From: Chloroflexota bacterium
Lineage (GTDB): Bacteria > Chloroflexota > Dormibacteria > Dormibacterales > Dormibacteraceae
Direction of reading: 5' to 3'
DNA: 57,569 bases
NCBI GenBank assembly: GCA_005889135.1
Contig: VBEK01000122.1
Coordinates: 1-57,569 of the forward strand
The translations under genes were made by a program, and so were the position numbers. The notes beneath the pieces are model-generated. The model was not told the origin of the DNA, made no database searches, and saw only the letters and a program-made list of their open reading frames with translations. Below, in pieces: positions 16,134-32,236 of this stretch; position 1 is the first letter of the stretch, and every line of letters begins with the position of its first letter.

Positions 16134-17277
16134 TCCGAGCGGCCGCCTGAACCTGGTCCAGCACCAGGTCCATGCCGCGCTCCAGCTCGTCTTCGGTGAC
16201 GCACCAGTGAGGTGACAGGCGCACGCGGCCGGGGCGCGAGTCGACGATGACGCCCGCGGCGAGGAGGCGTGATTCAACCTCCTCGGGCCGGTCGCACTCG
16301 AGAGTCACGATGCCGCAGCGCTTCGAACGCTCTCGCGGCGTGAAGGTCTTGACGCCCGCCTCGTCGCAGCGCTCCAGGATCCGGTCGGTCAGGTCGCGGA
16401 GCCTCTCTTGGATGTTGGCGACGCCCACGTCGAGCACCATCTCCAGGCCGGCCAGCCCCGCGTAGTGACAGCCCACCGCCCAGGTCCCGGTCTCCAGGCG
16501 GCGGGCGTCGTCGGCCCATACCAGCTCTTGAAGGGTGAACGAGAACGGATCGCGGGTGGCGAACCAGCCGGTGCCCTGGGGGCGGACGCGGGGGATCAGC
16601 TCCGGGCGGACGTAGAGAAAGGCGTTGCCCGGCCCGCCGCTGACCCACTTCAGGCAGCCGCCGACGAAGGCGTCGCAGTCCATCTCCGCCACGTCCAGTG
16701 GCACGCAGCCGCAGGTCTGGTAGCCGTCGATCAGGCAAAGCGCGCCGGAGGCGTGGGCGGCGGCGGCGATGGCGCGGACGTCCTGCAGGTAGCCAGTCGT
16801 GTAGAAGAGGTGGGTCGTCGCCACCAGCGCGGTCCGGGAGTCGATGCGCTCGGCGAAAGCCTCAGGTGGGATGGTCATGCCGTCCTCCGAGGGCACGAAC
16901 TCGACCTGGAAACCCGGCCTGGAGAGCCACTGGTGGCCGATGGTCGGGAAGTCGAGCTCGCCGATCAGGACCTTGTCCCGCCCGGGCGGCAGGGGAAGGC
17001 CGGTGGCAAGCGTGGTCAGCGCGACCGACACCGACGGGGCGATCGCGGTCGATCCGGACGGGGCGTTCAGCAGGTCGCCAACCCGGGCCCGGAACCGTTC
17101 CAGGAGGGGCAGCCAGGTGGTGAACCAGACCGGGGTGCCTTGGGCGTCCCAGTCGGCGGCGTAGCTCTGGAGGGCGGCCATACCTCGCCGCGGAAGAGGC
17201 CCGAGAGAGCAAGCATTGAAGTAGACGCATCGGTCCAAAAGGGGGAACTCGGCCCGCAGCGCAGTCCAGTCAGGCAT
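16123..17277 (-). CDS. Class V aminotransferase-fold PLP enzyme
   Basis: 384 residues from ATG 17277 (a TTG lies two codons earlier). The fold I PLP features are STAIAPSVSVAL (phosphate cup), TTHLFYTTG, LIDGYQTCG (Asp that pairs with the pyridine nitrogen) and GGCLKWVSGGPGNAFLYV, where the Lys (residue 210) forms the Schiff base. The overall pattern resembles kynureninase and cysteine desulfurase/isopenicillin-epimerase-like members of class V; the reaction is not assignable. It lacks the catalytic cysteine loop of a normal NifS at a recognisable position. It is divergent from the ScyD-like gene, convergent with the small membrane gene, and has no operon partner. Confidence 0.82.
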   Translation of the reverse strand: MPDWTALRAEFPLLDRCVYFNACSLGPLPRRGMAALQSYAADWDAQGTPVWFTTWLPLLERFRARVGDLLNAPSGSTAIAPSVSVALTTLATGLPLPPGRDKVLIGELDFPTIGHQWLSRPGFQVEFVPSEDGMTIPPEAFAERIDSRTALVATTHLFYTTGYLQDVRAIAAAAHASGALCLIDGYQTCGCVPLDVAEMDCDAFVGGCLKWVSGGPGNAFLYVRPELIPRVRPQGTGWFATRDPFSFTLQELVWADDARRLETGTWAVGCHYAGLAGLEMVLDVGVANIQERLRDLTDRILERCDEAGVKTFTPRERSKRCGIVTLECDRPEEVESRLLAAGVIVDSRPGRVRLSPHWCVTEDELERGMDLVLDQVQAAARTRS

Positions 17278-17326
17278 CGTCAAAGAAGGCTAACTCGGGG
17301 CATCTCCGAAGGGCATGTTCGAAGGT

Positions 17327-17355
17327 TTGACAGTGCCGCCGATCGAGCCTACGCT
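17327..17355 (+). promoter_or_regulatory. Sigma70-type promoter of the ScyD-like gene
   Basis: TTGACA (17327-17332), 17-base spacer, TACGCT (17350-17355). This is the best two-box promoter in the window. It predicts a leader of about 80 bases before ATG 17443. The rest of the 17284-17442 gap holds nothing else I can name. Confidence 0.65.
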
Positions 17356-17442
17356 TCTCCGGATCGTCGGGTGCGTCGCGCGTCGGAGGGGTGGAGTCTG
17401 GCGCGACGAAAGGGAAGGCGCCCGCCAGAGGGAGCAAGGGAG

Positions 17443-18603
17443 ATGAATGGCTTTCGCCGCTTGATCGTGTTCGCGAGCGCGCTGGCATTGGTGCTATCGG
17501 GGCTGCTCTCGACCAGCGCCGCGCTTGCGAGTGGGTGGACTATCAGCACCGTCGTTAGCGGCCTCAAGCTGCCGCGTGGCATTGCTTTCGACGGCCGCGG
17601 CGGCATGTATGTCGCGGAGTCCGGATTGGCGGGGTCGGGACCGTTCGGCATGACGCAGGGTGCGGTCGACAAGTACAGCCTTGGCACGTCGGCGCAGCGC
17701 GTGTGGTCCACGCCCTTCGCCGCTGTGTGGGCCCAGGAGGGTCCAGGCGTGGACGTGCTGGGACCGGCAGGCCTCAGCGCGGTCGGCACCGGCTGCACAC
17801 AAGCCAGCGCTGGCGCGAGGAATGGCTGCCAGATCTTGATGATCGAGACGCTCAACTCGCATGAGGTCGACAACGGCGTGTCGGGCCACCTGTTCAGGAT
17901 GGACGCTCTTACGGGCGCCGCCACGGACCGCGCCGACGTCGGCGATCAGGAGTACGACTGGACCGCCGCTCACAGTGACCTTTTCCCCTCTGACTTCCCC
18001 GACTCCAACCCGTACGGCGTTCTTGTCACGCACGGCGGCTCAGCGGCGTCGGGCAACACATATGTGATCGACGCCGGCGCCAACACCGTGAGCGTCGTCA
18101 ACGCGGACGGCAGCGTGAGGGTGATCGCATACATCCCGAACGAGACACCTTCCGGCGACCTGCCCGTTCGGGACTCGACTCCCACCTGCGCTGCGGAAGG
18201 ACCTGATGGCGCGCTGTACATCGGCACTCTGGACCTGCTGCGCAACTTCGTCCAGCAGGGCTCTTCGCACGTCTACCGCGTCGACCCCAGGTCTGGGGAG
18301 AGCTACCTCACTGCCGCCCACCTGTGGGCGAGCGGCCTGACGACGGTCACGGCTTGCGCTTTCGACTCGGCCGGCAACTTCTGGGCCACGGAGATGTTCC
18401 GGTTCAACCAGGCTGGGCCTCCAGGTGACATCGTCCGGATACCGTTCTCGAACCCGGGCGAGATCGAGCACATCGGGGGCGGCCAGCTCCCGTTCCCGGG
18501 CGGCATCGCCCAGGGCGGTGACGGGGCGATCTATGTGACTGTGTTCTCGGCCGGGACGAACGATCCCATCGGCGCCGTCAGGCGGGTGGGGAGCAGCAGC
18601 TAG
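17443..18603 (+). CDS. ScyD/ScyE-like secreted beta-propeller protein
   Basis: 386 residues from ATG 17443, with an AAGGGAG ribosome-binding site. A signal peptide is clear (RRLIVFASALALVLSGLLSTSAALA, cleavage after ALA about residue 30). The mature part has repeated propeller-like blades: GLKLPRGIAFDGRGGMYVAES, GPDGALYIGTLD, CAFDSAGNFWATEM, and PGGIAQGGDGAIYVTVF. This matches ScyD/ScyE family proteins, named for cyanobacterial scytonemin loci but widespread in soil bacteria with unknown function. The open frame extends far upstream (to 16408) but that part is antisense to the aminotransferase. The gene is monocistronic, with a promoter and terminator. Confidence 0.82.
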   Translation: MNGFRRLIVFASALALVLSGLLSTSAALASGWTISTVVSGLKLPRGIAFDGRGGMYVAESGLAGSGPFGMTQGAVDKYSLGTSAQRVWSTPFAAVWAQEGPGVDVLGPAGLSAVGTGCTQASAGARNGCQILMIETLNSHEVDNGVSGHLFRMDALTGAATDRADVGDQEYDWTAAHSDLFPSDFPDSNPYGVLVTHGGSAASGNTYVIDAGANTVSVVNADGSVRVIAYIPNETPSGDLPVRDSTPTCAAEGPDGALYIGTLDLLRNFVQQGSSHVYRVDPRSGESYLTAAHLWASGLTTVTACAFDSAGNFWATEMFRFNQAGPPGDIVRIPFSNPGEIEHIGGGQLPFPGGIAQGGDGAIYVTVFSAGTNDPIGAVRRVGSSS

Positions 18604-18614
18604 TTCGAGAATCC

Positions 18615-18651
18615 AAGGGGGCCGCGGCACCACCGCGGCCCTCTCCTTTCT
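18615..18651 (+). terminator. Intrinsic terminator after the ScyD-like gene
   Basis: GGGCCGCGG (18619-18627), loop CACCA, CCGCGGCCC (18633-18641), followed by the pyrimidine/U-rich TCTCCTTTCT. A 9-bp GC stem directly after the stop codon. Confidence 0.7.
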
Positions 18652-18674
18652 GGGCGGCGGGTAGGTCCATGTGG

Positions 18675-18683
18675 TGGTATAGT
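18675..18683 (+). promoter_or_regulatory. Upstream extended -10 promoter of rpoBC
   Basis: TGGTATAGT matches TGn-TATAnT. A start near 18690 would give a leader of about 147 bases containing the two hairpins described next. Confidence 0.45.
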
Positions 18684-18696
18684 GCCCGGAAACCAA

Positions 18697-18725
18697 GGCC
18701 GGGCGCCTTCCAGCCCGGTCTGTTT
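18697..18725 (+). terminator. Terminator-like hairpin in the rpoBC leader
   Basis: GGCCGGGC (18697-18704), loop GCCTTCCA, GCCCGGTC (18713-18720) with one G-U pair, followed by TGTTT. It begins a few bases after the predicted upstream start. A second small hairpin CCCCT-AAAG-AGGGG lies at 18731-18744. Possible attenuation site for rpoBC. Confidence 0.45.
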
Positions 18726-18754
18726 AAGCGCCCCTAAAGAGGGGTAACTTGTCG

Positions 18755-18760
18755 TATACT
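18755..18760 (+). promoter_or_regulatory. Downstream -10 box for rpoBC
   Basis: TATACT, predicting a start near 18767 and a 70-base leader that avoids both hairpins. No convincing -35. The same hexamer is used before rpsL. Confidence 0.45.
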
Positions 18761-18836
18761 CGCCGTTTGTGCACGTCCCGGCCGCTCACGAAGCCCCTTA
18801 GCTGAGCGCGCCCTTTTTCCTGGAAGGAGAACCGAA

Positions 18837-26615
<7,779 letters not shown>

Positions 26616-26656
26616 TCAACCGGCCTGGGTTGGGCTAGAGTCAGCAGTACGTGCAC

Positions 26657-26688
26657 AAGGGGGCGCCCGCCAGGGTTGCCCCTTTTGC
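26657..26688 (+). terminator. Intrinsic terminator of rpoBC
   Basis: AAGGGG (26657-26662) pairs with CCCCTT (26679-26684), with inner CCC/GGG pairing, and ends in TTTT. It lies 42 bases after the rpoC stop and immediately before the next promoter. Confidence 0.65.
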
Positions 26689-26693
26689 ATTTG

Positions 26694-26699
26694 TATGAT
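26694..26699 (+). promoter_or_regulatory. -10 box of a leaderless promoter for the first binding protein
   Basis: TATGAT ends 6 bases before GTG 26706. It overlaps the tail of the rpoBC terminator. There is no proper Shine-Dalgarno sequence. Confidence 0.5.
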
Positions 26700-26705
26700 C
26701 GTGGG

Positions 26706-28349
26706 GTGACCCTGAGCCGAAGGCTCGTCTGCGCCCTCGCCCTGCCGCTGATCGCCGTGACGGCGTGCGAAACGGGCGTCACCAGCGGTCCCAAGCTCGC
26801 CAAGGACCAGGTCCTGCGGGTGATGCTCGAAGACCAGCCCGCGTCGCTCGACCCCGGCCAGACTCAGTACACCTACGAGGCGGCGGTCCTGCGCGCCGTC
26901 TCCGAGCCGCTCCTCCAGCCGAAACCGGACCTGAGCGGCGTCGAGCCGGCGGCCGCGCAGAGCTACGAGGTCAACGGCGCCGGCACCGCGTACGTCTTCC
27001 ACCTGCGCCCGTCCGCCAGGTACTGGGATGGCACGCCGGTGAAGGCGCAGGACTTCATCTATGCATGGCAGCGCCTGGTCGATCCGCGCCTCGCGGCGCC
27101 GGACGAGACGCTGTTCGCGAACGCGATCCTCAACGGCGAGAAGGTGTCGTTGATGGACCCACAGCGCGACAAGGCGACGATCGATTCGGCGCTCGGTACG
27201 CTCGGGTTGAAGGCGGTCGATGATCTCACCTTCCAGGTTCAGCTGCAGCAGCCATACCCGGCCTTCGTCTGGCTGGCTGCGCTTCCGGCTTCGGCTCCGA
27301 TCCGGAAGGATGTGGTGAGCCAGAGCGGGGACAAATGGGCGACGGCGCCCGCCAGCTTCATCACCAACGGCCCCTTCAAGGTCACGGAGATGGTCAGGAA
27401 CGACCACATCCGGGTCGAGCGCAACCCCTACTACTGGGGCCCCCGGCCGGCGCTGGCTCGAATCGACTTCACGATCGTCAACGACGGCGCCACCGCGCTG
27501 GACAGATACCGCAAAGGCGAGCTCGACGTGGCCACCGTGCAGCTCGCGCAGGCCGCCTCGGTCGCGGGCGACAAGACGTTGAGCCGGCAGCTGGTCAAGA
27601 CGCCAAACCTGACCGTGTTCTGGATCGCGTTCCGCACGAACTCGCCGCCGCTCGACAACCCGCGGCTGCGGCAGGCGATCGCTCAAGCGATCGATCGCAA
27701 CGCTTTCGTCAAGGAGATCCTGCAGGGCGAAGGCGAGGCGGCGACGACGCTCATCCCCAGGGGCATGCACGGCTACACGCCGAGCCTGACCACTCAGAAG
27801 TTCGACGTCGCCCAGGCGCGGGCGTCGCTCGCGGCGTCCGGGCTTTCCGGAAAGCAGGTGTCCCTGACGTACGCCTACGACCAGACCCTGGACTCGGCCA
27901 AGGCGACGGCGAAGTTCGTGCACGACCAGCTCAAGGCGAACCTTGGCATCGAGGTCGCTCTCCAGCCGCTGGACGCCAACACGCTTTCTTCGCATCTCGA
28001 GTCAGGCCAGTTCCAGATCACGGGACCGCGCGGCTGGACCGCGGACTACCCCGACCAGGCGGACTGGTACGACGTGTTCCTGACCACGTCGGACAACATC
28101 CTGTACTGGCACAACCAGCAGTTCGACAACTTCGTGAGCGTGGCGCGGACGGACGGCAACGCTGCGCGCCGCGACCAGGAGTACCTGCAGGCGCAATCGA
28201 TGCTGGTGAGCGAGGCGCCGGTGGCGTTCCTCGCCCAGACCGTCAGCTGGTACCTGGTCCAGCCTTACGTGCGGGGGATGGTCACGTCGCCGCTGGACGA
28301 GTGGCCGGGGGCGCTGGACCCGGTGGCGCTGTCGATCGCGCCTCATTAG
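26706..28349 (+). CDS. Peptide ABC transporter substrate-binding lipoprotein (first copy)
   Basis: 547 residues from GTG 26706; the frame opens 10 codons earlier but that would run through the terminator. A lipoprotein signal (RRLVCALALPLIAVTAC, lipid-modified Cys21) is followed by the SBP_bac_5 family fold: DQVLRVMLEDQPASLDPGQ, AAQSYEVNGAGTAYVFHLRP, DGTPVKAQDFIYAWQRLVDP, NGPFKVTEM and NPYYWG. It is an OppA/DppA-type extracellular receptor for oligopeptides or similar ligands. It is paralogous to the next gene and both precede a full importer. GCGAAC-TGTT-GTTCGC, a small hairpin, follows the stop at 28367-28382. Confidence 0.92.
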   Translation: MTLSRRLVCALALPLIAVTACETGVTSGPKLAKDQVLRVMLEDQPASLDPGQTQYTYEAAVLRAVSEPLLQPKPDLSGVEPAAAQSYEVNGAGTAYVFHLRPSARYWDGTPVKAQDFIYAWQRLVDPRLAAPDETLFANAILNGEKVSLMDPQRDKATIDSALGTLGLKAVDDLTFQVQLQQPYPAFVWLAALPASAPIRKDVVSQSGDKWATAPASFITNGPFKVTEMVRNDHIRVERNPYYWGPRPALARIDFTIVNDGATALDRYRKGELDVATVQLAQAASVAGDKTLSRQLVKTPNLTVFWIAFRTNSPPLDNPRLRQAIAQAIDRNAFVKEILQGEGEAATTLIPRGMHGYTPSLTTQKFDVAQARASLAASGLSGKQVSLTYAYDQTLDSAKATAKFVHDQLKANLGIEVALQPLDANTLSSHLESGQFQITGPRGWTADYPDQADWYDVFLTTSDNILYWHNQQFDNFVSVARTDGNAARRDQEYLQAQSMLVSEAPVAFLAQTVSWYLVQPYVRGMVTSPLDEWPGALDPVALSIAPH

Positions 28350-28395
28350 GGAATGTTAAGGGGTTGGCGAACTGTTGTTCGCGGCCAGATTCTCA

Positions 28396-28415
28396 TCACA
28401 ACTTGACACTTGTGA
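28396..28415. promoter_or_regulatory. Palindromic operator candidate over the -35 box
   Basis: TCACAA (28396-28401), 8-base centre, TTGTGA (28410-28415): a perfect 20-base interrupted palindrome whose centre contains the -35 hexamer. Position and symmetry suggest a repressor site. The regulator is not encoded in this window. Confidence 0.5.
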
Positions 28416-28432
28416 GTCGCCCACAACAGAAT
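28403..28432 (+). promoter_or_regulatory. Sigma70-type promoter of the second binding protein and importer
   Basis: TTGACA (28403-28408), 18-base spacer, CAGAAT (28427-28432). It predicts a leader of about 107 bases to ATG 28547. The 28350-28546 gap therefore holds a small hairpin, this promoter and the palindrome. Confidence 0.55.
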
Positions 28433-28546
28433 TTGAGTCGGCCGAAGAGGCTGTGAGTAAGACCTGCTGCCGGCGCACTCTCGCCCCGCGCGCCGCCGCG
28501 CTCTCGGGAAGAAGGCCGCAGGATCCATCTGAGAGGTAAGACGCGT

Positions 28547-30256
28547 ATGCACCTTCGTTCAGGCATTCGAGCGTTCACGCTCGCGACTGCGGGTATCGTG
28601 CTCGCGACCGCCTGTGGCGGGACTAGCGGTCCGCAGAGCCAGGACCTCGCGTCACCGGACAAGCAGGTCCTCAACGTCAACGACGGCACCGAGCCGAACA
28701 GCTACGACCCGACCCAGCAGACGTACACCTACGAGGCGGGCGTCGGCCGGGAGGTGTTCGAGACCTTGCTCAAGTCGAACAAGGACGGCACCGACGTGCA
28801 GCCCGGCGCGGCCGAAAGCTACAAGGTCTCCAGCGACGGACTGACCTACACCTTCACCCTTCGCTCGAACGCGAAGTGGAGCGACGGGCAGGCCGTCAAA
28901 GCCGCGGACTTTGTGTACGGGTACAAGCACCTGCTGAACCCGGCACTGGCCGCCGGCTACGTCGACCCGTTCTTCGACTCGACGATCGCGGGCGCTGACG
29001 GCTACGGCAGCGTCGACGTCTCCAGCGCGAGCGCGATCGACACGTTCGTGTCGGGCCTCGGACTTTCCGCGCCCGACGACAAGACGTTTGTGATCAAGCT
29101 CCAGCACCCGGCGGCGTTCTTCAAGTGGGTCGTGACCCTGTGGGTCGCCTCGCCCATCCGCCAGGACGTCGTCGAGAAGGCCGCGGGCGGCTCGTTCTCG
29201 TCCAGCGACACCACCAAGCCGGAGGTCTGGGCGCAGAAGGCCGAGACGATCATCGGCAACGGTCCTTTCAAGATCTCGGAGATCGTCTCCAAGGACCACG
29301 TGACGCTCGTCCCGAACCCGAACTACTGGGGCGGCGCGCCTAAGTTCACAAAGATCACCGAGTGGTTCATCGAGGACGCCAACACCGCGTTCGCCAAGTA
29401 CCAGACCGGCGACCTCGACGCCATGACCGTACCTCTCGCCAACGTGGACCTGGTCCGCAACGACCCCAAGCTCAGCAAAGAGGCGAAGGTCTACCCGAAG
29501 CTGACCACGTTCTGGATGACGTTCAACGCGAAAAGAACCCCGTTTGACAAGCCGGACGTCCGGATGGCGTTCGCCAAGTCGATCGACCGGGACAAGCTGA
29601 ACAAGCAGGTCCAGCACGACATCCAGCAGTCGATCCTGTCCTTCATCCCGAAGGGCATGGCCGGCTACGACCCGTCGAACAAGGCCCAGGCCTTCGACGC
29701 GGCGGCGGCCAAGCAACTGCTGCAGAAGGCCGGCGTCTCGGCGTCGGACCTCAACAAGTTCAAGCTCTTGACCCGCAACACGACCCGCAACAAGACCCTG
29801 AACCAGTTCATCGTCGACCAGTGGAACACCAACCTCGGCCTGAACATGCAGCTCGAGGTCATCGACAGCAAGACCGTGACCAGCCGCATCCGCAAGGGCG
29901 ACTTCGACATCTACGGCCCGGACGGATGGGGCGCGGACTACCCCGACCAGCAGGACTGGTTCGACATCTTCTTCAAGGCGTCGTGCCACAGCCTGAACTG
30001 GGGCTGCGTGGACCTTCCCGGCTACGACGACCTGGTCAAGCAGGCCGACACCGAGCTGGACCAGGCCAAGCGCAACGCCGACTACAAGAAGGCGCAGGAC
30101 CAGCTGATCAACTCAGCGGCCGTGGCCTTCATCTTCCAGGACTACGAGTACAACCTCATCAAGGGGTACGTCGGTGGGCTTACGATCACCGCTGGTGACG
30201 ACCAGTCCCTGCCGGGGAACTTCTTCTGGCACGACGCGTACATCCTCAAGCACTAA
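28547..30256 (+). CDS. Peptide ABC transporter substrate-binding lipoprotein (second copy)
   Basis: 569 residues from ATG 28547, with GAGAGG upstream. The lipobox is LATAC (Cys23). SBP_bac_5 features are EPNSYDPTQQTYTYEAGVGREVFETLL, DGLTYTFTLRSNAKWSDGQ, IGNGPFKISEIVSKDHVTL and NPNYWGG, with a C-terminal lobe ending FFWHDAYILKH. The order and wording of motifs parallel the first copy closely (the QTYTYEA and FxVKAxDFxY blocks), so this is a tandem duplication with divergence. It is the extracytoplasmic receptor for the downstream permease/ATPase set, which begins 15 bases later. Confidence 0.93.
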   Translation: MHLRSGIRAFTLATAGIVLATACGGTSGPQSQDLASPDKQVLNVNDGTEPNSYDPTQQTYTYEAGVGREVFETLLKSNKDGTDVQPGAAESYKVSSDGLTYTFTLRSNAKWSDGQAVKAADFVYGYKHLLNPALAAGYVDPFFDSTIAGADGYGSVDVSSASAIDTFVSGLGLSAPDDKTFVIKLQHPAAFFKWVVTLWVASPIRQDVVEKAAGGSFSSSDTTKPEVWAQKAETIIGNGPFKISEIVSKDHVTLVPNPNYWGGAPKFTKITEWFIEDANTAFAKYQTGDLDAMTVPLANVDLVRNDPKLSKEAKVYPKLTTFWMTFNAKRTPFDKPDVRMAFAKSIDRDKLNKQVQHDIQQSILSFIPKGMAGYDPSNKAQAFDAAAAKQLLQKAGVSASDLNKFKLLTRNTTRNKTLNQFIVDQWNTNLGLNMQLEVIDSKTVTSRIRKGDFDIYGPDGWGADYPDQQDWFDIFFKASCHSLNWGCVDLPGYDDLVKQADTELDQAKRNADYKKAQDQLINSAAVAFIFQDYEYNLIKGYVGGLTITAGDDQSLPGNFFWHDAYILKH

Positions 30257-30271
30257 CGACACGGGAGTGAT

Positions 30272-31300
30272 TTGGCAGTAATCGCAGGGCGCCCCAAGCG
30301 GGGCGCCCTGCTCCCCAAACAGTTCGCGGCTGTGACGGACAGCCGGCTGGGGAGCCTCGGGGTCTATGTGCTCCGCCGGGTGCTCTGGATGATCCCGGTC
30401 GTCTTCTTCGTCATCGTCATCACGTTCTCCCTCATGCACCTCGCCTCGGGCAGCCCGTGGGACAAGGCCGGCGGAAGACAGCTCTCCCAGGTCGTGATCG
30501 ACAACCTGAACCGGAAGTACGGGCTCAACCGGCCCATCTACGAGCAGTTCGCGCTCTACGTCTGGAACGTGCTCCACTTCGACTTCGGGCTCTCCTACCA
30601 GTACCAGGGCAAGACCGTCGTCGAGCTGATCGGAGGCGGCTGGCCGTACACCGCGACCATCGGCGTCCTCGCCTTCGCGCTGATCGTGCCGTTCGGCATC
30701 GGCCTTGGTGTGATCGCGGCCCTGCGCCAGAACAGCCGCGTCGACTACGCGACGATGGGCTTCGCCACCTTCGCCGCCTCGTTCCCGAACTTCGTGATCG
30801 GGGCGCTGATGATCGTCTTCTTCTCCGTCCTCATGTACAAGTGGACGGGAGGTGAGTTCTTCTTACCGGCCGGGGGCTGGGGGGTCGACGACCACCTGGT
30901 CATGCCGGCGGTGACCCTGGCGCTGTTACCCATCGCCTACACGGCGCGCCTGACCCGGGCGAGCACGCTCGAGGTGATCCGTCAGGACTACGTTCGGACC
31001 GCGTGGGCCAAGGGCCTTTCCGAGCGGCTGGTCGTGGTTCGCCATGTGCTGAAGAACGCGCTCATCCCGGTGGTCACCACCCTGGGCCCGACCTTCGCGT
31101 TCCTCGTCACCGGGTCCGTGATCGTCGAGCAGGTGTTCAGCATCCCGGGCATAGGCCGGGCGTTCGTGCAGGCCGTCAACTCGCGCGACTACCCGATGAT
31201 CCTCGGGACGACGGTCCTGTTCTCGCTCGTGATCGCGGTCGCCAACCTGATCGTCGACATCCTTTACGTCTTCATCGACCCCAGGGTGAGGCTGACCTAG
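30272..31300 (+). CDS. Peptide ABC transporter permease, OppB/DppB type
   Basis: 342 residues from TTG 30272 with a CGGGAG site. Membrane helices include YVLRRVLWMIPVVFFVIVITF at about residues 30-52. The N-terminal segment has GSPWD and the YGLNRPIYEQF motif typical of DppB. The cytoplasmic EAA-type loop, which docks on the ATPase, reads DYVRTAWAKGLSERLVVVRHVLKNALIPVVT. The GSVIVEQVFSIPGIGRAFVQAV block near the end is a family hallmark. The stop directly abuts the next ATG. Confidence 0.93.
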   Translation: MAVIAGRPKRGALLPKQFAAVTDSRLGSLGVYVLRRVLWMIPVVFFVIVITFSLMHLASGSPWDKAGGRQLSQVVIDNLNRKYGLNRPIYEQFALYVWNVLHFDFGLSYQYQGKTVVELIGGGWPYTATIGVLAFALIVPFGIGLGVIAALRQNSRVDYATMGFATFAASFPNFVIGALMIVFFSVLMYKWTGGEFFLPAGGWGVDDHLVMPAVTLALLPIAYTARLTRASTLEVIRQDYVRTAWAKGLSERLVVVRHVLKNALIPVVTTLGPTFAFLVTGSVIVEQVFSIPGIGRAFVQAVNSRDYPMILGTTVLFSLVIAVANLIVDILYVFIDPRVRLT

Positions 31301-32236
31301 ATGGCGATCCCAGTCGCAGCCATGGAGCAGGCGCCGATCGACTGGGAGGTCCCCGAAGTCCAGGTCGGCTTGTGGGCTGATGCGTGGGTCCGCTTCCGGC
31401 GCAACCGGCTGGCGGTCGTCGGACTGACGATCATCACGTTCCTGATCGTGGTCGCGCTCGTGTCGCCTCTGCTCGTCCACTTCGGCCTCCTCGCGAACCC
31501 GATCAAGCAGAACGTGGACAGCATCGAGACCGGGCCTGGGGTGAACGGCCACCTCTTCGGCACCGACATCCTGGGCCGGGACACGCTCAGCAGGCTGATG
31601 ATCGGGAGCGAGGTTTCGCTGACGGTCGGCCTGCTCGTGCAGGCGATCATCTTTCCGATCGGCCTCACCATCGGCCTGACGGCGGGATACTTCGGCGGCC
31701 GGATCGACAACCTCCTCATGCGCTTCACCGACATCTGGTACGCCTTCCCTGACCTGCTCTTCGTGCTCGTGGTGGTCTCGGTGTGGCGCCTGAGCGGCTC
31801 GTGGTTCTTCCAGCTGATACCAATCTTCGGCGCCATCGCGCTGGTCAACTGGGTCGGCCTGGCGCGACTGGTGCGCGGCCAGGTGCTGTCGATCAAGGAG
31901 AAGGAGTACATCGAGGCGGCGCGATCCTCAGGCTCGCCGCCGCTCAAGCTCATCCTCAGGCACCTGCTGCCGAACTCGCTGGGGCCGATCATCGTCACCC
32001 TGACGTTCGGCATCCCGCAGGCGATCTTCCTCGAGGCGGTGCTGAGCTTTCTCGGCGTCGGCATCCAGCCGCCGCAGCCGACGTGGGGACAGATGGTCGC
32101 CGACGGCGTCGAGGCGATCTACCCGAACCCGACCGGCGTGGTCTTCCCGGCCCTGGCGATCGGGTTCACGCTGCTGGCCTTCTCCTTCATCGGCGACGGC
32201 CTGCGCGACGCCCTCGACCCACGCATGCGCCGCTAG
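31301..32236 (+). CDS. Peptide ABC transporter permease, OppC/DppC type
   Basis: 311 residues from ATG 31301. The OppC N-terminal region (RFRRNRLAVVGLTIITFLIVVAL), the family block HLFGTDILGRDTLSRLMIG, and the EAA loop (EYIEAARSSGSPPLKLILRHLLPN) are present. These are followed by EAVLSFLGVGIQPPQPTWGQM and the ending FIGDGLRDALDPRMRR. It pairs with the OppB-type subunit to form the channel. The ATPase gene starts immediately after the TAG. Confidence 0.93.
   Translation: MAIPVAAMEQAPIDWEVPEVQVGLWADAWVRFRRNRLAVVGLTIITFLIVVALVSPLLVHFGLLANPIKQNVDSIETGPGVNGHLFGTDILGRDTLSRLMIGSEVSLTVGLLVQAIIFPIGLTIGLTAGYFGGRIDNLLMRFTDIWYAFPDLLFVLVVVSVWRLSGSWFFQLIPIFGAIALVNWVGLARLVRGQVLSIKEKEYIEAARSSGSPPLKLILRHLLPNSLGPIIVTLTFGIPQAIFLEAVLSFLGVGIQPPQPTWGQMVADGVEAIYPNPTGVVFPALAIGFTLLAFSFIGDGLRDALDPRMRR

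Noticed and set aside
16408-17442. A 345-codon upstream extension of the ScyD-like reading frame
   Set aside because: It is antisense to the aminotransferase gene and would bury the signal peptide. The ATG at 17443 has a ribosome-binding site and a promoter just upstream.
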